A DNA stretch of 64,000 nucleotides, from NCBI GenBank assembly GCA_017940415.1, contig JAGAYR010000016.1:1-64000 (forward strand), written 5' to 3'. Position numbers and translations under genes: made by a program. The notes beneath the pieces are model-generated. The model was not told where the DNA came from, did not search any database, and saw only the letters and a program-made list of their open reading frames with translations. The number at the start of each line of letters is the position of its first letter. The stretch's first letter is position 1. Positions 48,939-59,956 of the stretch are shown here, piece by piece. Origin of the DNA: Lachnospiraceae bacterium. GTDB lineage: Bacteria; Bacillota; Clostridia; Lachnospirales; Lachnospiraceae.

Positions 48939-49895
48939 TTAGTTCTCTGAAGACTTGAATCCGAGCTTAAGCTCTTCGAGTTTGAGCTGAATCTCATCAA
49001 GTGATTTCTTACCGAGGTTTCTAACCTTCATCATATCGTCAACAGACATCTCGCAGAGCTCTGCAACGGTATTGATGCCGGCACGCTTGAGGCAATTGAA
49101 AGATCTGACTGAGAGCTCGAGTTCTTCGATGCTCATTCCGTCAACATGTCCCTGATCTGTGCTCTCTGAAGGCTTTACAAGGAACTCAGCGTCAATTGCT
49201 CTCTCGGACAGATCGATGAAGAGTCCGAGGTGCTCGGAAAGAACCTTTGCTGCCAGGCTGACAGCTTCTTCGGGAGTCATGGTTCCGTTGGTGTAAACGT
49301 CAAGGGTGAGCTTATCGTAATCGGTGCTCTGTCCTACACGGGTATTCTCAACGGTAGCATTTACTCTCTCGATAGGAGTGTAGATAGCATCTACAGCGAT
49401 GGTTCCGATATTGTGATCACCGGGGCGAAGTCTGTCTGCTCCTACATATCCTCTTCCTGCGGTAACGGTAAGCTCCATGTAAAGCTTTGCGTTCTTTCCG
49501 CAGAGAGTAGCGATAACCTGGTCGGGATTAGCAATCTCGATATCAGAATCGTGTCTGATGTCGGATGCTCTTACAACACCCTCGCCGGTAGCATCAATGG
49601 TCATTACCTTAGGCTCGCCGCTGGTATCACTGTTGCTGATGGCAAGGTTCTTGATGTTGAGTACGATCTCGGTCATGTCTTCCTTAACACCGGGAATGGT
49701 GGTGAATTCATGCTGTACACCCTCAACATAGATCTCGCTTACTGCGAAACCGGGAAGTGAGGAAAGCATGATTCTGCGGAGTGAATTTCCGAGAGTGATG
49801 CCGTAGCCTCTCTCAAGAGGCATGATAACAAAACGGCCATATTTCTTATCATCGGACTTTTCAATCTTGATTGAAGGTCTTTCGAAATCTGTCAC
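48939..49895 (-). CDS. rpoA: RNA polymerase subunit alpha
   Basis: A 318-residue protein. The N-terminal dimer domain (RFVIMPLERGYGITLGNSLRRIMLSSLPG) and the C-terminal DNA- and activator-binding domain (LELSVRSFNCLKRAGINTVAELCEMSVDDMMKVRNLGKKSLDEI) are complete. It lies between rpsD and rplQ as usual. The 129-base space before rplQ contains GGGACG/CGTCCC pairing that may form a small hairpin. Confidence 0.97.
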   Translation of the reverse strand: MTDFERPSIKIEKSDDKKYGRFVIMPLERGYGITLGNSLRRIMLSSLPGFAVSEIYVEGVQHEFTTIPGVKEDMTEIVLNIKNLAISNSDTSGEPKVMTIDATGEGVVRASDIRHDSDIEIANPDQVIATLCGKNAKLYMELTVTAGRGYVGADRLRPGDHNIGTIAVDAIYTPIERVNATVENTRVGQSTDYDKLTLDVYTNGTMTPEEAVSLAAKVLSEHLGLFIDLSERAIDAEFLVKPSESTDQGHVDGMSIEELELSVRSFNCLKRAGINTVAELCEMSVDDMMKVRNLGKKSLDEIQLKLEELKLGFKSSEN

Positions 49896-49952
49896 TTAAA
49901 TACCCTCCTATAAATTTCCAAATACATTTATTTCGGTTACTGTCCGTTTTTA

Positions 49953-50546
49953 TTACTTGGAATAAAGCTCGACGATAAGCATCTCGTCAACGGGGACATC
50001 GATCATCTCTCTGGTGGGAAGGTTCTTAACGGTTCCCTTGAAGTTCTCAAGGTTTCCATCAAGCCACTCAGGGACAAGTCTTCCTCCGGTAACTTCAGCG
50101 ATTTCCTTATATCTGGTAAGAGACTTTGCCTTCTCGGTGAGTTCGATAACGTCTCCTGCCTTTACAAGGTATGAAGGAATATTTACCTTCTTTCCGTTTA
50201 CAAGAACATGCTTGTGACCAACAACCTGTCTTGCCTCGCGGCGGGTTCTAGCAAGTCCGAGACGGAAAACAACATTATCAAGACGGCTCTCAAGCATGAC
50301 CATAAGGTTTTCACCGGTCATTCCCTTCATACGGTCAGCCTTCTCATAGTAGTTACGGAAAGGCTTCTCAAGAACGCCGTAGATGAACTTAGCCTTCTGC
50401 TTCTCACGAAGCTGGGTGCCATATTCACTTACCTTCTTGCCAACGCGCTGATTCTGGCGATTGGACTTCTTGTCGTAGCCGAGAACAGCGGGCTCAAGTC
50501 CGAGTGCTCTGCATCTCTTAAGTACCGGTACACGATTTACTGCCAT
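49953..50546 (-). CDS. rpsD: 30S ribosomal protein S4
   Basis: This protein has 197 residues. The S4 RNA-binding domain is visible as [44 protein letters not shown]4 is a primary 16S rRNA binder and in many bacteria represses its operon. The start carries no zinc motif. It follows rpsK by about 85 bases. Confidence 0.97.
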   Translation of the reverse strand: MAVNRVPVLKRCRALGLEPAVLGYDKKSNRQNQRVGKKVSEYGTQLREKQKAKFIYGVLEKPFRNYYEKADRMKGMTGENLMVMLESRLDNVVFRLGLARTRREARQVVGHKHVLVNGKKVNIPSYLVKAGDVIELTEKAKSLTRYKEIAEVTGGRLVPEWLDGNLENFKGTVKNLPTREMIDVPVDEMLIVELYSK

Positions 50547-50631
50547 TTTAAAATTCCTTTCTAAATGTTGTTTACAACAACGCGCTATGCGATGCCTTCA
50601 TCCAACGTGTTAACTGAAAACAAAAATACAA

Positions 50632-51021
50632 TTATACGCGACGTCTCTTGGGAGGTCTGCATCCGTTGTGAGGAACGGGAGTTACGTCGGTGATGGAAAG
50701 GACATTAAGTCCTGATGCAGCAAGTGCTCTGATAGCTGCTTCTCTTCCGGTTCCGGGTCCCTTTACGAATACATCCACATCCTTAAGTCCGTGTACAAGA
50801 GCTGCCTTAGTAGCGGTCTCAGCAGCAACCTGTGCAGCATAAGGAGTAGATTTCCTTGAACCTCTGAAGCCCAGTCCGCCTGCGCTTGCCCAGCTCAGTG
50901 CATTTCCCTGCGCATCCGTAAGAGTAACGATAGTGTTATTGAAGGATGCCTGGATGTGTGCCTGGCCATGTTCAACGTTTTTCTTGACACGTTTCTTTGA
51001 TCCTGATTTTGAATCTGCCAT
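50632..51021 (-). CDS. rpsK: 30S ribosomal protein S11
   Basis: A 129-residue platform protein: [45 protein letters not shown], and the end [20 protein letters not shown] with its conserved basic tail. Length and order (rpsM-rpsK-rpsD-rpoA) are standard. Confidence 0.97.
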   Translation of the reverse strand: MADSKSGSKKRVKKNVEHGQAHIQASFNNTIVTLTDAQGNALSWASAGGLGFRGSRKSTPYAAQVAAETATKAALVHGLKDVDVFVKGPGTGREAAIRALAASGLNVLSITDVTPVPHNGCRPPKRRRV

Positions 51022-51053
51022 GATAAACTAACCTACTTTCTTAAGCTAAATGA

Positions 51054-51425
51054 TTATTTCTTCTTATTTGCAACGGTACGCTTGGGTCCCTTACGGGTTC
51101 TAGCGTTGTTCTTGGTGTTCTGTCCACGAACGGGAAGTCCCTTTCTGTGACGTACACCACGGTAGCAGCCGATCTCCTGAAGAGTCTTGATGTTCATCGC
51201 AACTTCTCTTCTGAGATCACCTTCAACCATTACTCCCAGTTTGTTGATAGATTCGGTAATCTTCTTTACCTCATCATCGGTAATATCCCTTACTCTGGTA
51301 TCGGGATTAACACCTGCGTCAGCAAGAATCTTGTTTGACGTGGTTCTTCCGATTCCGTAAATGTAGGTAAGACCGATCTCAATCCTTTTATCTCTGGGGA
51401 GATCTACACCTTCGATACGAGCCAT
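51054..51425 (-). CDS. rpsM: 30S ribosomal protein S13
   Basis: A 123-residue protein: [32 protein letters not shown], then [37 protein letters not shown] and a Lys-rich tail. It contacts the P-site tRNA and L5. It follows rpmJ after a 200-base spacer with a small ATTGGG/CCCAAT hairpin (51523-51542). Confidence 0.97.
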   Translation of the reverse strand: MARIEGVDLPRDKRIEIGLTYIYGIGRTTSNKILADAGVNPDTRVRDITDDEVKKITESINKLGVMVEGDLRREVAMNIKTLQEIGCYRGVRHRKGLPVRGQNTKNNARTRKGPKRTVANKKK

Positions 51426-51522
51426 TACTAATTCCTCCTAAATGTGATGCCTTATATGCAAAGCATCTGTTTCATGTATACTCCGCGTGGTCATTTTTTT
51501 ACGCTTCATATACGGTTACCAA

Positions 51523-51542
51523 TTGATTGGGGCTGGTGCCCA
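51523..51542 (-). other. Small hairpin in the rpmJ-rpsM spacer
   Basis: ATTGGG and CCCAAT flank a short loop within a 200-base untranslated spacer between rpmJ and rpsM. No poly-T follows. Spacers of this size are unusual inside this operon, so a processing or regulatory site is possible. Otherwise nothing is seen in the spacer. Confidence 0.45.
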
Positions 51543-51626
51543 ATCGGACACATCAGATCATCCGATCTTTCCGTTTCTTCTAAATATATTAGCTATGAAA
51601 CGGTATCAAGAAGTAACAGGTGTATA

Positions 51627-51740
51627 TCAACCCTGTACCTGCTTGTGCTTAGGATTCTCGCAGATTATCCTGATGCGTCCTTTTCTCTTGATGACTTTGC
51701 ACTTTTCGCACATCGGTTTTACTGAACTTCTAACCTTCAT
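51627..51740 (-). CDS. rpmJ: 50S ribosomal protein L36
   Basis: A 37-residue protein: [20 protein letters not shown], then [14 protein letters not shown] and VQG. The zinc-binding CxxC, a later Cys and His (C..C..C....H) are complete, so this is the zinc-type paralogue. It is found between infA and rpsM, its usual place, and starts with ATG after a GGAGGG-type site. Confidence 0.95.
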   Translation of the reverse strand: MKVRSSVKPMCEKCKVIKRKGRIRIICENPKHKQVQG

Positions 51741-51873
51741 CTCAAAGCCCTCCTTTCAAAAAAGACCATTTTCGAATATACCACAAGGAAAGTCCCGTGG
51801 CAAGAACTTTTTTATATAAGCGCCCGAAAGATATACATTAAGGGCGGCAAATATCAAATTTATATTGAAGAGA

Positions 51874-52092
51874 TTATTTGTCTCTCCAGATGATACGTCC
51901 CTTGGTAAGATCGTAAGGAGACAGTTCCATGGTGACTTTATCACCGGGAAGTATACGAATAAAATTCTGGCGAAGTCTTCCGCTTATAGTAGCAAGAACC
52001 TGATGTCCGTTCTCAAGCTCCACCTTAAACATGGTATTGGGAAGCTTCTCGACTACAACGCCGCCAATCTCGATCACATCACTTTTAGACAT
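51874..52092 (-). CDS. infA: Translation initiation factor IF-1
   Basis: A 72-residue OB-fold protein: [65 protein letters not shown]. Length and sequence are standard. It follows map by 31 bases and precedes rpmJ. Confidence 0.97.
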   Translation of the reverse strand: MSKSDVIEIGGVVVEKLPNTMFKVELENGHQVLATISGRLRQNFIRILPGDKVTMELSPYDLTKGRIIWRDK

Positions 52093-52123
52093 TAATTACT
52101 CCTCTTTTTAAAACCGTCAGGGA

Positions 52124-52909
52124 TCAGTTAAATCCCAGTTCCTTTTCTTTATCTCCCAGAGAAAGTATCTCGGGATCTCCATCCGTTATAAGGATGGTAT
52201 TTTCATAATGTGCTGCCCAGGATCCGTCAGTGGTTACGACCGTCCAGTCGTCTTCGAGGATCACAATTTCCGGATTCCTCATTGAGATCATGGGTTCTAT
52301 CGCAAGAGTATTGCCTGCCCTCAGTTTAGGGCCCCTGAATCTCTTATGATAGTTGGGGATCATCGGATTCTCGTGCATATCGCGTCCGATTCCGTGTCCC
52401 GTAAGTTCTCTGACTATTCCGTAATCCATACCGGTTTCATCTATATATGAAGCAACGGCATTTGATATATCATAAAGTCTGTTTCCCGCTTTTGCTGCTT
52501 TCATTGCTGCGAAGAAAGCGGATCTTGTGTTTTTGATGAGAAGTTCGCATTCGGGAGATATGTCTCCGACCCCTACGGTTCTCGCCGCATCGGAATGCCA
52601 TCCGTTCAAAAGAATACCGGCATCGATGCTTATGATTTCTCCGTCTTTAAGGACTCTGTCCTTACTGGGGATACCATGAACAACTTCATCATTTACGGAA
52701 GTACATATGCTTGCGGGGAATCCTTCATAATTCAGGAAATTGGGTTTTCCGCCCAGCTTCTCGATCAGCTTTTCAGCCTGCTCGTTCAAATATGCCGTGG
52801 TGACTCCGGGTTTAATAAGATCCGTAAGTTCATCCAGCATGATTCCGAGCCTTCTGTTGGATTCCCGCATGCATTCTATTTCTTTTTCGTTACGAACGGG
52901 GATCATCAT
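52124..52909 (-). CDS. map: Methionine aminopeptidase, type I
   Basis: A 261-residue metalloenzyme. The five metal ligands are in order: Asp in [22 protein letters not shown] (two), His in [13 protein letters not shown], Glu in LAIEPMISM and Glu in HYENTILIT. It removes initiator methionine from new proteins. It overlaps adk by four bases. Type Ia, without an N-terminal extension. Confidence 0.96.
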   Translation of the reverse strand: MMIPVRNEKEIECMRESNRRLGIMLDELTDLIKPGVTTAYLNEQAEKLIEKLGGKPNFLNYEGFPASICTSVNDEVVHGIPSKDRVLKDGEIISIDAGILLNGWHSDAARTVGVGDISPECELLIKNTRSAFFAAMKAAKAGNRLYDISNAVASYIDETGMDYGIVRELTGHGIGRDMHENPMIPNYHKRFRGPKLRAGNTLAIEPMISMRNPEIVILEDDWTVVTTDGSWAAHYENTILITDGDPEILSLGDKEKELGFN

Positions 52910-53547
52910 CCGAGAATTGCAATGATATCTGCAAAAACTTCCTTCATGTCCTTGGTTCCGTCAACAGTCTTAAGAACCTTTCTCTCGGTATAGAAATCGA
53001 TGAGAGGCTGAGTCTGCTCATGATATACCTTAAGTCTGTTCTGTACGGTCTCGGGCTTGTCGTCATCACGAAGTACAAGTTCGGATCCGCAGGTATCGCA
53101 GATGCCTTCCTGCTTGGGAGGAATATGCTCGATATGATAGGTAGCGCCGCACTTAAGGCAAGCACGTCTTCCGCTCATACGACGAACGATATTCTCATCG
53201 GGAACATCTACATTTACTGCGAAATCAATCTTGTCACCAAGCTCGTTTAATGCATTCTCAAGAACTTCTGCCTGAGGAATGGTACGAGGGAAACCATCGA
53301 GTACATAACCGTTCTTGCAATCATCCTGAGCAACTCTGTCAAGAAGGATCTTAACTGTGAGTTCATCGGGAACGAGTTTGCCGGCATCCATGTACTCTTT
53401 TGCCTGCTTACCGAGTTCGGTTCCGTTCTTGATATTTGCACGGAAGATATCTCCGGTTGAAACATGGGGAATGCTGTACTTTTCAGCTATCATTTTAGCC
53501 TGGGTGCCTTTTCCGGCACCGGGTGCACCGAGCATGATTATCTTCAT
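52906..53547 (-). CDS. adk: Adenylate kinase, zinc-LID type
   Basis: A 213-residue enzyme: P loop [16 protein letters not shown]-binding [11 protein letters not shown], and a LID domain with four Cys ([25 protein letters not shown]), the structural zinc site of Gram-positive adenylate kinases. It lies between secY and map, as usual. A 104-base space before it holds a hairpin (53586-53630). Confidence 0.97.
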   Translation of the reverse strand: MKIIMLGAPGAGKGTQAKMIAEKYSIPHVSTGDIFRANIKNGTELGKQAKEYMDAGKLVPDELTVKILLDRVAQDDCKNGYVLDGFPRTIPQAEVLENALNELGDKIDFAVNVDVPDENIVRRMSGRRACLKCGATYHIEHIPPKQEGICDTCGSELVLRDDDKPETVQNRLKVYHEQTQPLIDFYTERKVLKTVDGTKDMKEVFADIIAILG

Positions 53548-53585
53548 ATGAACCTCGCTTTTTGTTTTTCGCTATTTAACCACTT

Positions 53586-53630
53586 AAGAGAGATCACACT
53601 TTTCCCTTACGGGAAAAATGCGGTCTCTCT
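53586..53630 (-). other. Hairpin in the secY-adk spacer
   Basis: AGAGAGA and TCTCTCT flank a second pairing (CGCATTTTTCCC with GGGAAAAGTGTG, one mismatch) around GTAA. There is no poly-T tail. Such a stable stem inside a translation operon may tune processing or partial read-through between secY and adk. Confidence 0.55.
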
Positions 53631-53651
53631 GTTTGATAAAACTTTATGTCC

Positions 53652-54965
53652 TCAGTCGTTGAGGAATCCCTTATAGTTTCTGACAAGCATCATGGACTCT
53701 ACCTGCTTAAGTGTCTCGAGGATAACGCTTACGATAATGATAAGGCTTGCACCTGAGGTCGAAACCTTAGCTCCGAAAACACCATTGAATATATAAGGCA
53801 GAACCGATACGATAACAAGTCCAACTGCACCTATAAAGATCAGGTAGTTAAGAACACTGTTGAGGTAGTCGGAAGTAGGTTTTCCCGGACGGATACCGGG
53901 TATGAAACCACCGGATCTCTTCAGGTTATCTGCAACCATAAGCGGATTAAAGGTTATGGATGTATAGAAATACGAGAAGAAGATCAGGAGTCCGATGTAA
54001 ACCAGAAGACCAATGGAATACTTAAGCTGACCGGGTATACACCAGTTGTTTGAGCTGAGGCCTTTCATAACCTCTCCCCAGAATCCCGTAGGACTCTTCT
54101 GCATAAAGGAAACAATGATAACGGGGAACTCAAGCAGTGATGAAGCAAAGATGATGGGGATCATTCCCGAGGTATTAACCTTGAGGGGAATGTTGGATGT
54201 TGCTCCGCCCACCATTTTGTTACCTGCCATCTTTTTGGCATACTGAACGGGGATCCTTCTCTCACCGCCGTTTAAGAATACAACCATTACAATCATGCCA
54301 ATCATAATGGCAATGATGATTATAGCTGACAAAACTGCGGTAGCAGGTGCTTTACCCTGAACAAACTGTTCGTAAAGCGAACTGAGATCCTGAGGTATTC
54401 TGGAAATGATATTGATAATGAGGACTATCGAAATACCGTTTCCGATACCGTGCTCTGTGATCTGCTCACCCAGCCACATAAGGAACGCTGAACCGGCTGT
54501 AAGAGCAACGATACAAGTAATTACGTTATACCAGGTGTAGTGAGTCAGAAGACCCTGTCTGCCGAATCCGATAGACATTGCCGTAGACTGAACGATTGCC
54601 AGAATAACGGTTACGTACCTGGTAATTGCGACCATCTTCTTACGTCCTGCTTCTCCGTCACGCTGCATTTCCTCAAGCTTGGGAATAGCGATGGTGAGGA
54701 GCTGGATGATAATGGATGACGTAATGTAGGGATTAATATTCAGTGCAAGGATCGACATTGACATGAACGATCCGCCTGTTACTGCGTCGAAGAAGCTGAA
54801 CGCGCCGCTGGTCTGCTCTGCAAACCAATTCGCAAAATAGTTCCTGTCAACACCGGGCACAGGAAGCTGCGAACCGATACGGATGACTATCAGCATCAGG
54901 AAGGTGAAGATCACGCGCTGCCTGATCTCTTTTACCTTCAACGCATTTTTCAGTGTTGTGAGCAT
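53652..54965 (-). CDS. secY: Preprotein translocase subunit SecY
   Basis: This 437-residue channel protein has ten membrane helices. It starts LKNALKVKEIRQRVIFTFLMLIVIRIGSQLPVPGVD, includes the plug region GGSFMSMSILALNINPYITSSIIIQLL, the cytosolic loop GGERRIPVQYAKK and the end LKQVESMMLVRNYKGFL. It is in its normal place between rplO and adk. Confidence 0.97.
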   Translation of the reverse strand: MLTTLKNALKVKEIRQRVIFTFLMLIVIRIGSQLPVPGVDRNYFANWFAEQTSGAFSFFDAVTGGSFMSMSILALNINPYITSSIIIQLLTIAIPKLEEMQRDGEAGRKKMVAITRYVTVILAIVQSTAMSIGFGRQGLLTHYTWYNVITCIVALTAGSAFLMWLGEQITEHGIGNGISIVLIINIISRIPQDLSSLYEQFVQGKAPATAVLSAIIIIAIMIGMIVMVVFLNGGERRIPVQYAKKMAGNKMVGGATSNIPLKVNTSGMIPIIFASSLLEFPVIIVSFMQKSPTGFWGEVMKGLSSNNWCIPGQLKYSIGLLVYIGLLIFFSYFYTSITFNPLMVADNLKRSGGFIPGIRPGKPTSDYLNSVLNYLIFIGAVGLVIVSVLPYIFNGVFGAKVSTSGASLIIIVSVILETLKQVESMMLVRNYKGFLND

Positions 54966-54980
54966 CCGATTACCTCGTTA

Positions 54981-55424
54981 TTATTCAATCACTTCTGCAG
55001 TGCCGCCGGCCTTTTCAATCTTCTCTTTAGCTGATGCTGAGAAAGCATTAACCTTAACGTTGAGCTTCTTGGTGAGCTCGCCGTTTCCGAGAATCTTTAC
55101 GCCGTCTGCAATCTTACTGATAACGCCCTCGTTCAGAAGAACTTCGGGAGTAACCTCGGTGCCGTTCTCGAATCTCTCAAGTGCACTTACATTAATAGCG
55201 ATGATCTCAAGTGAATTGCGGTTGGTGAAGCCTCTCTTGGGAATACGTCTGTAGAGAGGCATCTGGCCTCCTTCGAAACCTATTCTGGGAGCTCCGGAAC
55301 GAGCCTTCTGTCCCTTGTGGCCCTTGCCGGCAGTCTTGCCGTTTCCTGAACCGTGTCCGCGTCCTCTTCTGAAGTTATCGCTCTTTACTGAGCCTGCTGC
55401 AGGCTGTAAATTGGACATTTCCAT
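54981..55424 (-). CDS. rplO: 50S ribosomal protein L15
   Basis: A 147-residue protein beginning [42 protein letters not shown], the extended Gly/Arg-rich tail of L15, followed by [18 protein letters not shown]. It also has a small, less conserved C-terminal domain. Order rpmD-rplO-secY is standard. Confidence 0.96.
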   Translation of the reverse strand: MEMSNLQPAAGSVKSDNFRRGRGHGSGNGKTAGKGHKGQKARSGAPRIGFEGGQMPLYRRIPKRGFTNRNSLEIIAINVSALERFENGTEVTPEVLLNEGVISKIADGVKILGNGELTKKLNVKVNAFSASAKEKIEKAGGTAEVIE

Positions 55425-55439
55425 ATTACAAGACCCTCC

Positions 55440-55625
55440 TTATGCTTCTTCGACCTTGACCATGTGAGAGATCAGTCTTACCTGACCCTTGGTAGCGTCA
55501 TTATCGGGAAGTACTACGGACTGTCCGATCTTACGCAGACCCATGGAGGTTGCTATATTTTTGTTCTTAGGTACCTGTCCGATAAGGGACTTTACCAGAG
55601 TTACTTTAACTTTCTTATCTGCCAT
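55440..55625 (-). CDS. rpmD: 50S ribosomal protein L30
   Basis: A 61-residue protein: VKVTLVKSLIGQVPKNKNIATSMGLRKIGQSVVLPDN. Short, single alpha/beta domain with no extensions. It lies 15 bases after rpsE and 15 before rplO. Confidence 0.95.
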   Translation of the reverse strand: MADKKVKVTLVKSLIGQVPKNKNIATSMGLRKIGQSVVLPDNDATKGQVRLISHMVKVEEA

Positions 55626-55638
55626 TAGTCTCTCCTCC

Positions 55639-56148
55639 TTATGCCAGAACGTCAGCTACTGCCTTGCCGCGCTTTCTGGCAACTTCCTCAGGGCGCTTAA
55701 GCTCTGCGAGGCCTTCAATTGCTGCAAGAACGACATTCTGCTTGTTATGAGAACCGAGGCACTTGGTACGGATATTTCTAACGCCTGCGAGCTCACATAC
55801 TATACGGACAGGACCACCTGCGATGATACCGGTTCCTTCGGGAGCCTTCTTAAGAAGAACGTTTGCGCTTCCGTACTGTCCGATAAAATCGTGAGGGATG
55901 GAATTGTTATCATCAAGGGGTACCTCGATGATGTGCTTAACAGCATCTTCCTTGCCCTTACGGATAGCTTCGGGAACTTCCTTAGCTTTGCCAAGTCCGA
56001 CGCCTACGTGACCGTTCTTGTCACCTACAACTACAAGTGCAGTAAAGCGGGAATTGGAACCGCCCTTTACGACCTTGGTAACTCTCTTGATCGTAACGAC
56101 CTTGTCCTCGAGCTCTAACTGGCTTGCATCTATGATAGTACGCTTCAT
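55639..56148 (-). CDS. rpsE: 30S ribosomal protein S5
   Basis: A 169-residue protein: [55 protein letters not shown], typical of S5. The ATG at 56148 ([10 protein letters not shown]) is preferred to one 12 bases upstream that is too close to the AAGGA site. S5 contributes to fidelity and to the mRNA entry helicase. Confidence 0.96.
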   Translation of the reverse strand: MKRTIIDASQLELEDKVVTIKRVTKVVKGGSNSRFTALVVVGDKNGHVGVGLGKAKEVPEAIRKGKEDAVKHIIEVPLDDNNSIPHDFIGQYGSANVLLKKAPEGTGIIAGGPVRIVCELAGVRNIRTKCLGSHNKQNVVLAAIEGLAELKRPEEVARKRGKAVADVLA

Positions 56149-56166
56149 ATTCGTGATCATCCTTTC

Positions 56167-56535
56167 TTAGAATTCCAGGCCAGCTTCTCTGGCTGCCTCT
56201 GCTAATGCTGCGACCTTGCCCTGGTATATAAAGCCGCCTCTGTCGAATACGACTTCCTTGATACCCTTTTCAAGAGCACGCTTTGCGATCACAGTGCCGA
56301 CATAGGCAGCTGCTTCTACGTTATCTGTCTGCTCAAGCTCTCCCTTGATTTCCTTCTCCATGGTGGATGCGGAAACAAGAGTCTTGCCTTCTACGTCATC
56401 GATAATTTGAGCAGACATGTGGCTGTTGCTTCTGAAAACTGCAAGGCGGGGACGCTCTGCGGTTCCTTTGAAGCGGTTACGAATTCTATCGTGCTTCTTA
56501 GCACGTACATCCTGTCTTGATACTTTGCTAACCAT
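56167..56535 (-). CDS. rplR: 50S ribosomal protein L18
   Basis: A 122-residue protein: [42 protein letters not shown], with a 5S rRNA-binding core and end [46 protein letters not shown] use the ATG at 56535 ([11 protein letters not shown]), well spaced from GGAG. Confidence 0.96.
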   Translation of the reverse strand: MVSKVSRQDVRAKKHDRIRNRFKGTAERPRLAVFRSNSHMSAQIIDDVEGKTLVSASTMEKEIKGELEQTDNVEAAAYVGTVIAKRALEKGIKEVVFDRGGFIYQGKVAALAEAAREAGLEF

Positions 56536-56558
56536 CTTCACACTCTCCTTATCGTGAT

Positions 56559-57098
56559 TTACTTCTTACCGGTCTTACCAACCTTGCGGCGAATAGTCTC
56601 ATCAGCGTACTTGATTCCCTTGCCCTTATAAGGCTCAGGTCTTCTCTTGTCGCGGATAACTGCTGCAAGCTGTCCGACCTTCTCTTTATCGATACCCTTA
56701 ACGGTGATGATATTTCCTTCAACTACAGTCTCAACGCCTTCAGGATCTTCCATCTCTACGGGATGTGAATATCCGAGGTTGAGGGTAAGCTTCTTACCCT
56801 GCTTAGCTGCTCTGTAACCTACACCGTTGATCTCAAGCTTCTTCTCGAAACCGTCGGTAACACCAACGATCATGTTGTTGAGAAGAGTTCTTGAAAGACC
56901 GTGAAGGGATCTGTTCTTCTTAAGATCGTTAGGTCTGGAAACGGTGATCTCACCGTTCTCCTGCTCGATCTTCATCTCCGCGGGAAATACTCTCTCGAGA
57001 GTTCCCTTGGGGCCTTTAACAGTCACTTTATTATTTTCTGCTACCTCTACGGTTACTCCCGCAGGGACAGCGATTGGCATTTTACCGATTCGTGACAT
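56559..57098 (-). CDS. rplF: 50S ribosomal protein L6
   Basis: A 179-residue protein: [33 protein letters not shown] at the start and the conserved [28 protein letters not shown] at the end, two repeated domains. Standard order rpsH-rplF-rplR. Confidence 0.97.
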   Translation of the reverse strand: MSRIGKMPIAVPAGVTVEVAENNKVTVKGPKGTLERVFPAEMKIEQENGEITVSRPNDLKKNRSLHGLSRTLLNNMIVGVTDGFEKKLEINGVGYRAAKQGKKLTLNLGYSHPVEMEDPEGVETVVEGNIITVKGIDKEKVGQLAAVIRDKRRPEPYKGKGIKYADETIRRKVGKTGKK

Positions 57099-57134
57099 AA
57101 TGCCCGTACCTCCTTGAAATATATGAATTAACGA

Positions 57135-57536
57135 TTACCAAATGAAAGCAAGAACTTCGCCGCCGATCTTCTTCTCACGAGCCTGCTTGTCGGTAAGCAC
57201 ACCCTGATTGGTAGAGATGATTGCGGTGCCGAGTCCGCCGAGAACCTTGGGAAGCTCATCTCCGCCGGCATATACTCTGAGGCCGGGCTTGGAGATTCTC
57301 TTGATTCCGGAGATGACTCTCTCGTTCTTGTTGTTATTGTACTTCAGGAAGATACGGATATCTTTGAAAGAACCGTTGTCAACCATCTCGTACTTAGCGA
57401 CATATCCCTCGTCAACGAGGATGTCTGCTATAGCCAGCTTCATGCGAGAGCTGGGGATATCTACTGTATCATGCTTTGCAGTGTTAGCGTTACGGATTCT
57501 TGTAAGCATATCTGCAATAGGATCACTCATTGTCAT
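57135..57536 (-). CDS. rpsH: 30S ribosomal protein S8
   Basis: A 133-residue protein: [44 protein letters not shown] and [35 protein letters not shown]8 represses the spc operon in some bacteria; no such site can be claimed here. Confidence 0.97.
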   Translation of the reverse strand: MTMSDPIADMLTRIRNANTAKHDTVDIPSSRMKLAIADILVDEGYVAKYEMVDNGSFKDIRIFLKYNNNKNERVISGIKRISKPGLRVYAGGDELPKVLGGLGTAIISTNQGVLTDKQAREKKIGGEVLAFIW

Positions 57537-57551
57537 TGCGCTTTTCCTCCT

Positions 57552-57737
57552 TTACCAAGATGCCTTCTTGACTCCGGGAATCTCGCCCTTGTAAGCGAGC
57601 TCACGGAAGCAAACTCTGCAGATGCCATACTTCTTAAGTACGGAGTGAGGACGGCCGCAAATCTTGCAACGGGTGTAAGCCTGAGTAGAGAACTTAGGCT
57701 TGCGCTGCTGTTTGACCTTCATGGATAATTTAGCCAT
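57552..57737 (-). CDS. rpsZ: 30S ribosomal protein S14, zinc-ribbon type
   Basis: A 61-residue protein: [20 protein letters not shown], then [20 protein letters not shown] and [15 protein letters not shown]. Two CxxC pairs form a zinc site. This short type is normal in Firmicutes, against about 100 residues for the zinc-free kind. Confidence 0.96.
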   Translation of the reverse strand: MAKLSMKVKQQRKPKFSTQAYTRCKICGRPHSVLKKYGICRVCFRELAYKGEIPGVKKASW

Positions 57738-57755
57738 TTAAACTTTTCCTCCCTA

Positions 57756-58295
57756 TTATTTAGCAAAAGGCATATTAAACAGGGTGAGAAGCTCTCTGGC
57801 CTCTTCGTCTGTCTTTGCCGTTGTTACGAAGATGATGTCCATTCCGCGAACCTTGTCGATCTTATCGAACTCGATCTCGGGGAAGATGAACTGCTCTTTG
57901 ATGCCGAGTGCATAGTTGCCTCTGCCATCGAAGCTGTTGGGGTTGATTCCTCTGAAGTCACGGACACGAGGAAGAGCAAGATTTACAAGTCTGTCAAGGA
58001 ACTCATACATCTTATCGCCACGAAGGGTAACCTTACATCCGATGTTCATACCCTCACGGATCTTGAAGTTTGCGATTGAGTTCTTAGCCTTGGTAAGAAC
58101 TGCCTTCTGTCCGGTTATAGTCTCGAGATCTGCTACTGCGCTCTCAAGGGCCTTGGGATTCTCCTTAGCCTCTCCGACACCCATGTTGATGACGATCTTG
58201 TCGAGCTTGGGAACCTGCATTACGTTCTCATAGCCGAACTTCTTGGTGAGTGCGGGAACGATCTCTGCTTTATACTGATCCTTAAGTCTGCTCAC
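57756..58295 (-). CDS. rplE: 50S ribosomal protein L5
   Basis: A 179-residue 5S rRNA-binding protein: [40 protein letters not shown], and [49 protein letters not shown]. Standard length and order. Confidence 0.97.
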   Translation of the reverse strand: MSRLKDQYKAEIVPALTKKFGYENVMQVPKLDKIVINMGVGEAKENPKALESAVADLETITGQKAVLTKAKNSIANFKIREGMNIGCKVTLRGDKMYEFLDRLVNLALPRVRDFRGINPNSFDGRGNYALGIKEQFIFPEIEFDKIDKVRGMDIIFVTTAKTDEEARELLTLFNMPFAK

Positions 58296-58315
58296 TTAAT
58301 GTTTCCTCCTTCCCG

Positions 58316-58660
58316 TTATTTGGTCTTATCGAATACTACATCGATAACTTTGCCGGTAGATTTTGCAACTCTGGACTTCTTTACAACTTTGCCCTGATCG
58401 TTAGTCTCTACCTGAAAACCAACACGGGTCTTCTTGCCGTCAACGACGAGCATGACGTTGGATATATCAATGGGAGCTTCCATTTCGCTGATGCCGCCAT
58501 TGGGATTGCTCTGTGAAGGCTTAGCATGCTTGGTTACCATGTTGAGTCCTTCTACGATAACTCTGCCGTTCTTAACGTCGACAGATTTGATCTTGCCCTG
58601 CTGGCCCTTATCTTTGCCTGCGATGATCTCTACGGTATCACCCTTTTTAACTTTAAGCAT
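58316..58660 (-). CDS. rplX: 50S ribosomal protein L24
   Basis: A 114-residue KOW protein: [57 protein letters not shown]. Slightly longer than the common 103 residues because of a basic C-terminal tail. It initiates 50S assembly. Confidence 0.96.
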   Translation of the reverse strand: MLKVKKGDTVEIIAGKDKGQQGKIKSVDVKNGRVIVEGLNMVTKHAKPSQSNPNGGISEMEAPIDISNVMLVVDGKKTRVGFQVETNDQGKVVKKSRVAKSTGKVIDVVFDKTK

Positions 58661-58674
58661 TTATTAGGCCCTCC

Positions 58675-59043
58675 TTATAATACTTCGGGAGCAAGTGAAA
58701 CAATCTTCATGAACTTCTTCTCACGAAGCTCTCTTGCTACCGGTCCGAAAATACGGGTTCCTGTGGGAGTCTTGTCGTCCTTGATGATTACGGCTGCGTT
58801 CTCATCAAACTTGATGTAGGATCCGTCCTTACGGCGAGCGCCCTTAACGGTACGAACTACAACTGCCTTAACTACATCACCCTTTTTAACAACGCCTCCG
58901 GGTGTTGCGTCCTTAACGGAAGCAACGATGATATCGCCGATGTTGGCATATCTTCTGGTAGAGCCGCCCATTACGCGGATGCAAAGAAGTTCCTTGGCAC
59001 CGGTATTGTCAGCTACCTTAAGTCTTGTTTCCTGCTGTACCAT
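58675..59043 (-). CDS. rplN: 50S ribosomal protein L14
   Basis: A 122-residue protein: [65 protein letters not shown], a nearly invariant family core. It lies 10 bases after rpsQ. Confidence 0.97.
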   Translation of the reverse strand: MVQQETRLKVADNTGAKELLCIRVMGGSTRRYANIGDIIVASVKDATPGGVVKKGDVVKAVVVRTVKGARRKDGSYIKFDENAAVIIKDDKTPTGTRIFGPVARELREKKFMKIVSLAPEVL

Positions 59044-59053
59044 AGCTTCCTCC

Positions 59054-59311
59054 TTACTTTGCTCTCTCTACGATCTCAACCAGTCTCCATCTCTTATCCT
59101 TGGAAAGGGGTCTGGTTTCCATAACGCGAACGGTATCTCCTACCTTGCACTCGTTGTTCTCGTCATGAGCCTTGAGCTTATATGTTCTCTTAACGACCTT
59201 GTTGTAAAGAGGATGATTAACGCGCTCCTCAATGGCAACTACGATCGTTTTGTCCATTTTGTCACTGGTAACCTTACCGGTTCTTACCTTGCGCAAATTT
59301 CTTTCTTCCAC
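59054..59311 (-). CDS. rpsQ: 30S ribosomal protein S17
   Basis: An 85-residue protein: [51 protein letters not shown] choose the GTG at 59311 because AAAGGA lies eight bases before it. An ATG at 59335 overlaps the rpmC stop region and would place that site inside the coding sequence. Confidence 0.93.
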   Translation of the reverse strand: MEERNLRKVRTGKVTSDKMDKTIVVAIEERVNHPLYNKVVKRTYKLKAHDENNECKVGDTVRVMETRPLSKDKRWRLVEIVERAK

Positions 59312-59327
59312 TGCCGTTGTCCTTTCA

Positions 59328-59531
59328 TTAAGCATTAGCCTTAGCGGTAAGTGCGGTCTGAATACGTGCGATATTCTTTCTTACTTCCGTTATTCTGGCT
59401 GTGTTGTCAAGCTGGTTGGTTGCATTCTGGAATCTCAGGTTGAACAGTTCCTTTTTGGCATCCGTGAGCTCCTGCTTAAGGGCTTCAACGCTCTTTGCCT
59501 GAAGTTCTTCATTAAACTTTGCTGATTTCAT
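59328..59531 (-). CDS. rpmC: 50S ribosomal protein L29
   Basis: A 67-residue two-helix protein: [59 protein letters not shown]. Its start overlaps the rplP stop by one base (TAATG). It sits near the exit tunnel. Confidence 0.95.
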   Translation of the reverse strand: MKSAKFNEELQAKSVEALKQELTDAKKELFNLRFQNATNQLDNTARITEVRKNIARIQTALTAKANA

Positions 59532-59956
59532 TACTGCTCACCGCCTTCCTGCTCCTTGGTGACGATCTTGCACTTGCAAGGAAGCTTCTGAGATGCGAGT
59601 CTGAGAGCTTCTCTAGCTGCTGCCTCTGATACTCCGCCAATCTCGAACAATACTCTTCCGGGCTTAACAACTGCTACCCAATACTCAACGGTTCCTTTTC
59701 CTGAACCCATTCTGGTTTCAGCGGGCTTAGCCGTAACAGGCTTATCGGGGAAGATCTTGATCCAAACCTGTCCTTCACGCTTTGTATATCTGGTGAGAGC
59801 GACACGGGCTGCTTCGATCTGATTTGACTTTATCCAGCAAGGCTCGGTAGCTGCAAGTCCGAACTCACCGTATGCTACCTTGTTTCCTCTGGAAATCTTT
59901 CCTGCCATGCTACCGCGGAACTGCTTGCGGTGCTTGACTCTCTTAGGCATTAACAT
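59531..59956 (-). CDS. rplP: 50S ribosomal protein L16
   Basis: A 141-residue protein: [74 protein letters not shown] second ATG six bases in is possible. It overlaps rpsC and rpmC by one base each. Confidence 0.97.
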   Translation of the reverse strand: MLMPKRVKHRKQFRGSMAGKISRGNKVAYGEFGLAATEPCWIKSNQIEAARVALTRYTKREGQVWIKIFPDKPVTAKPAETRMGSGKGTVEYWVAVVKPGRVLFEIGGVSEAAAREALRLASQKLPCKCKIVTKEQEGGEQ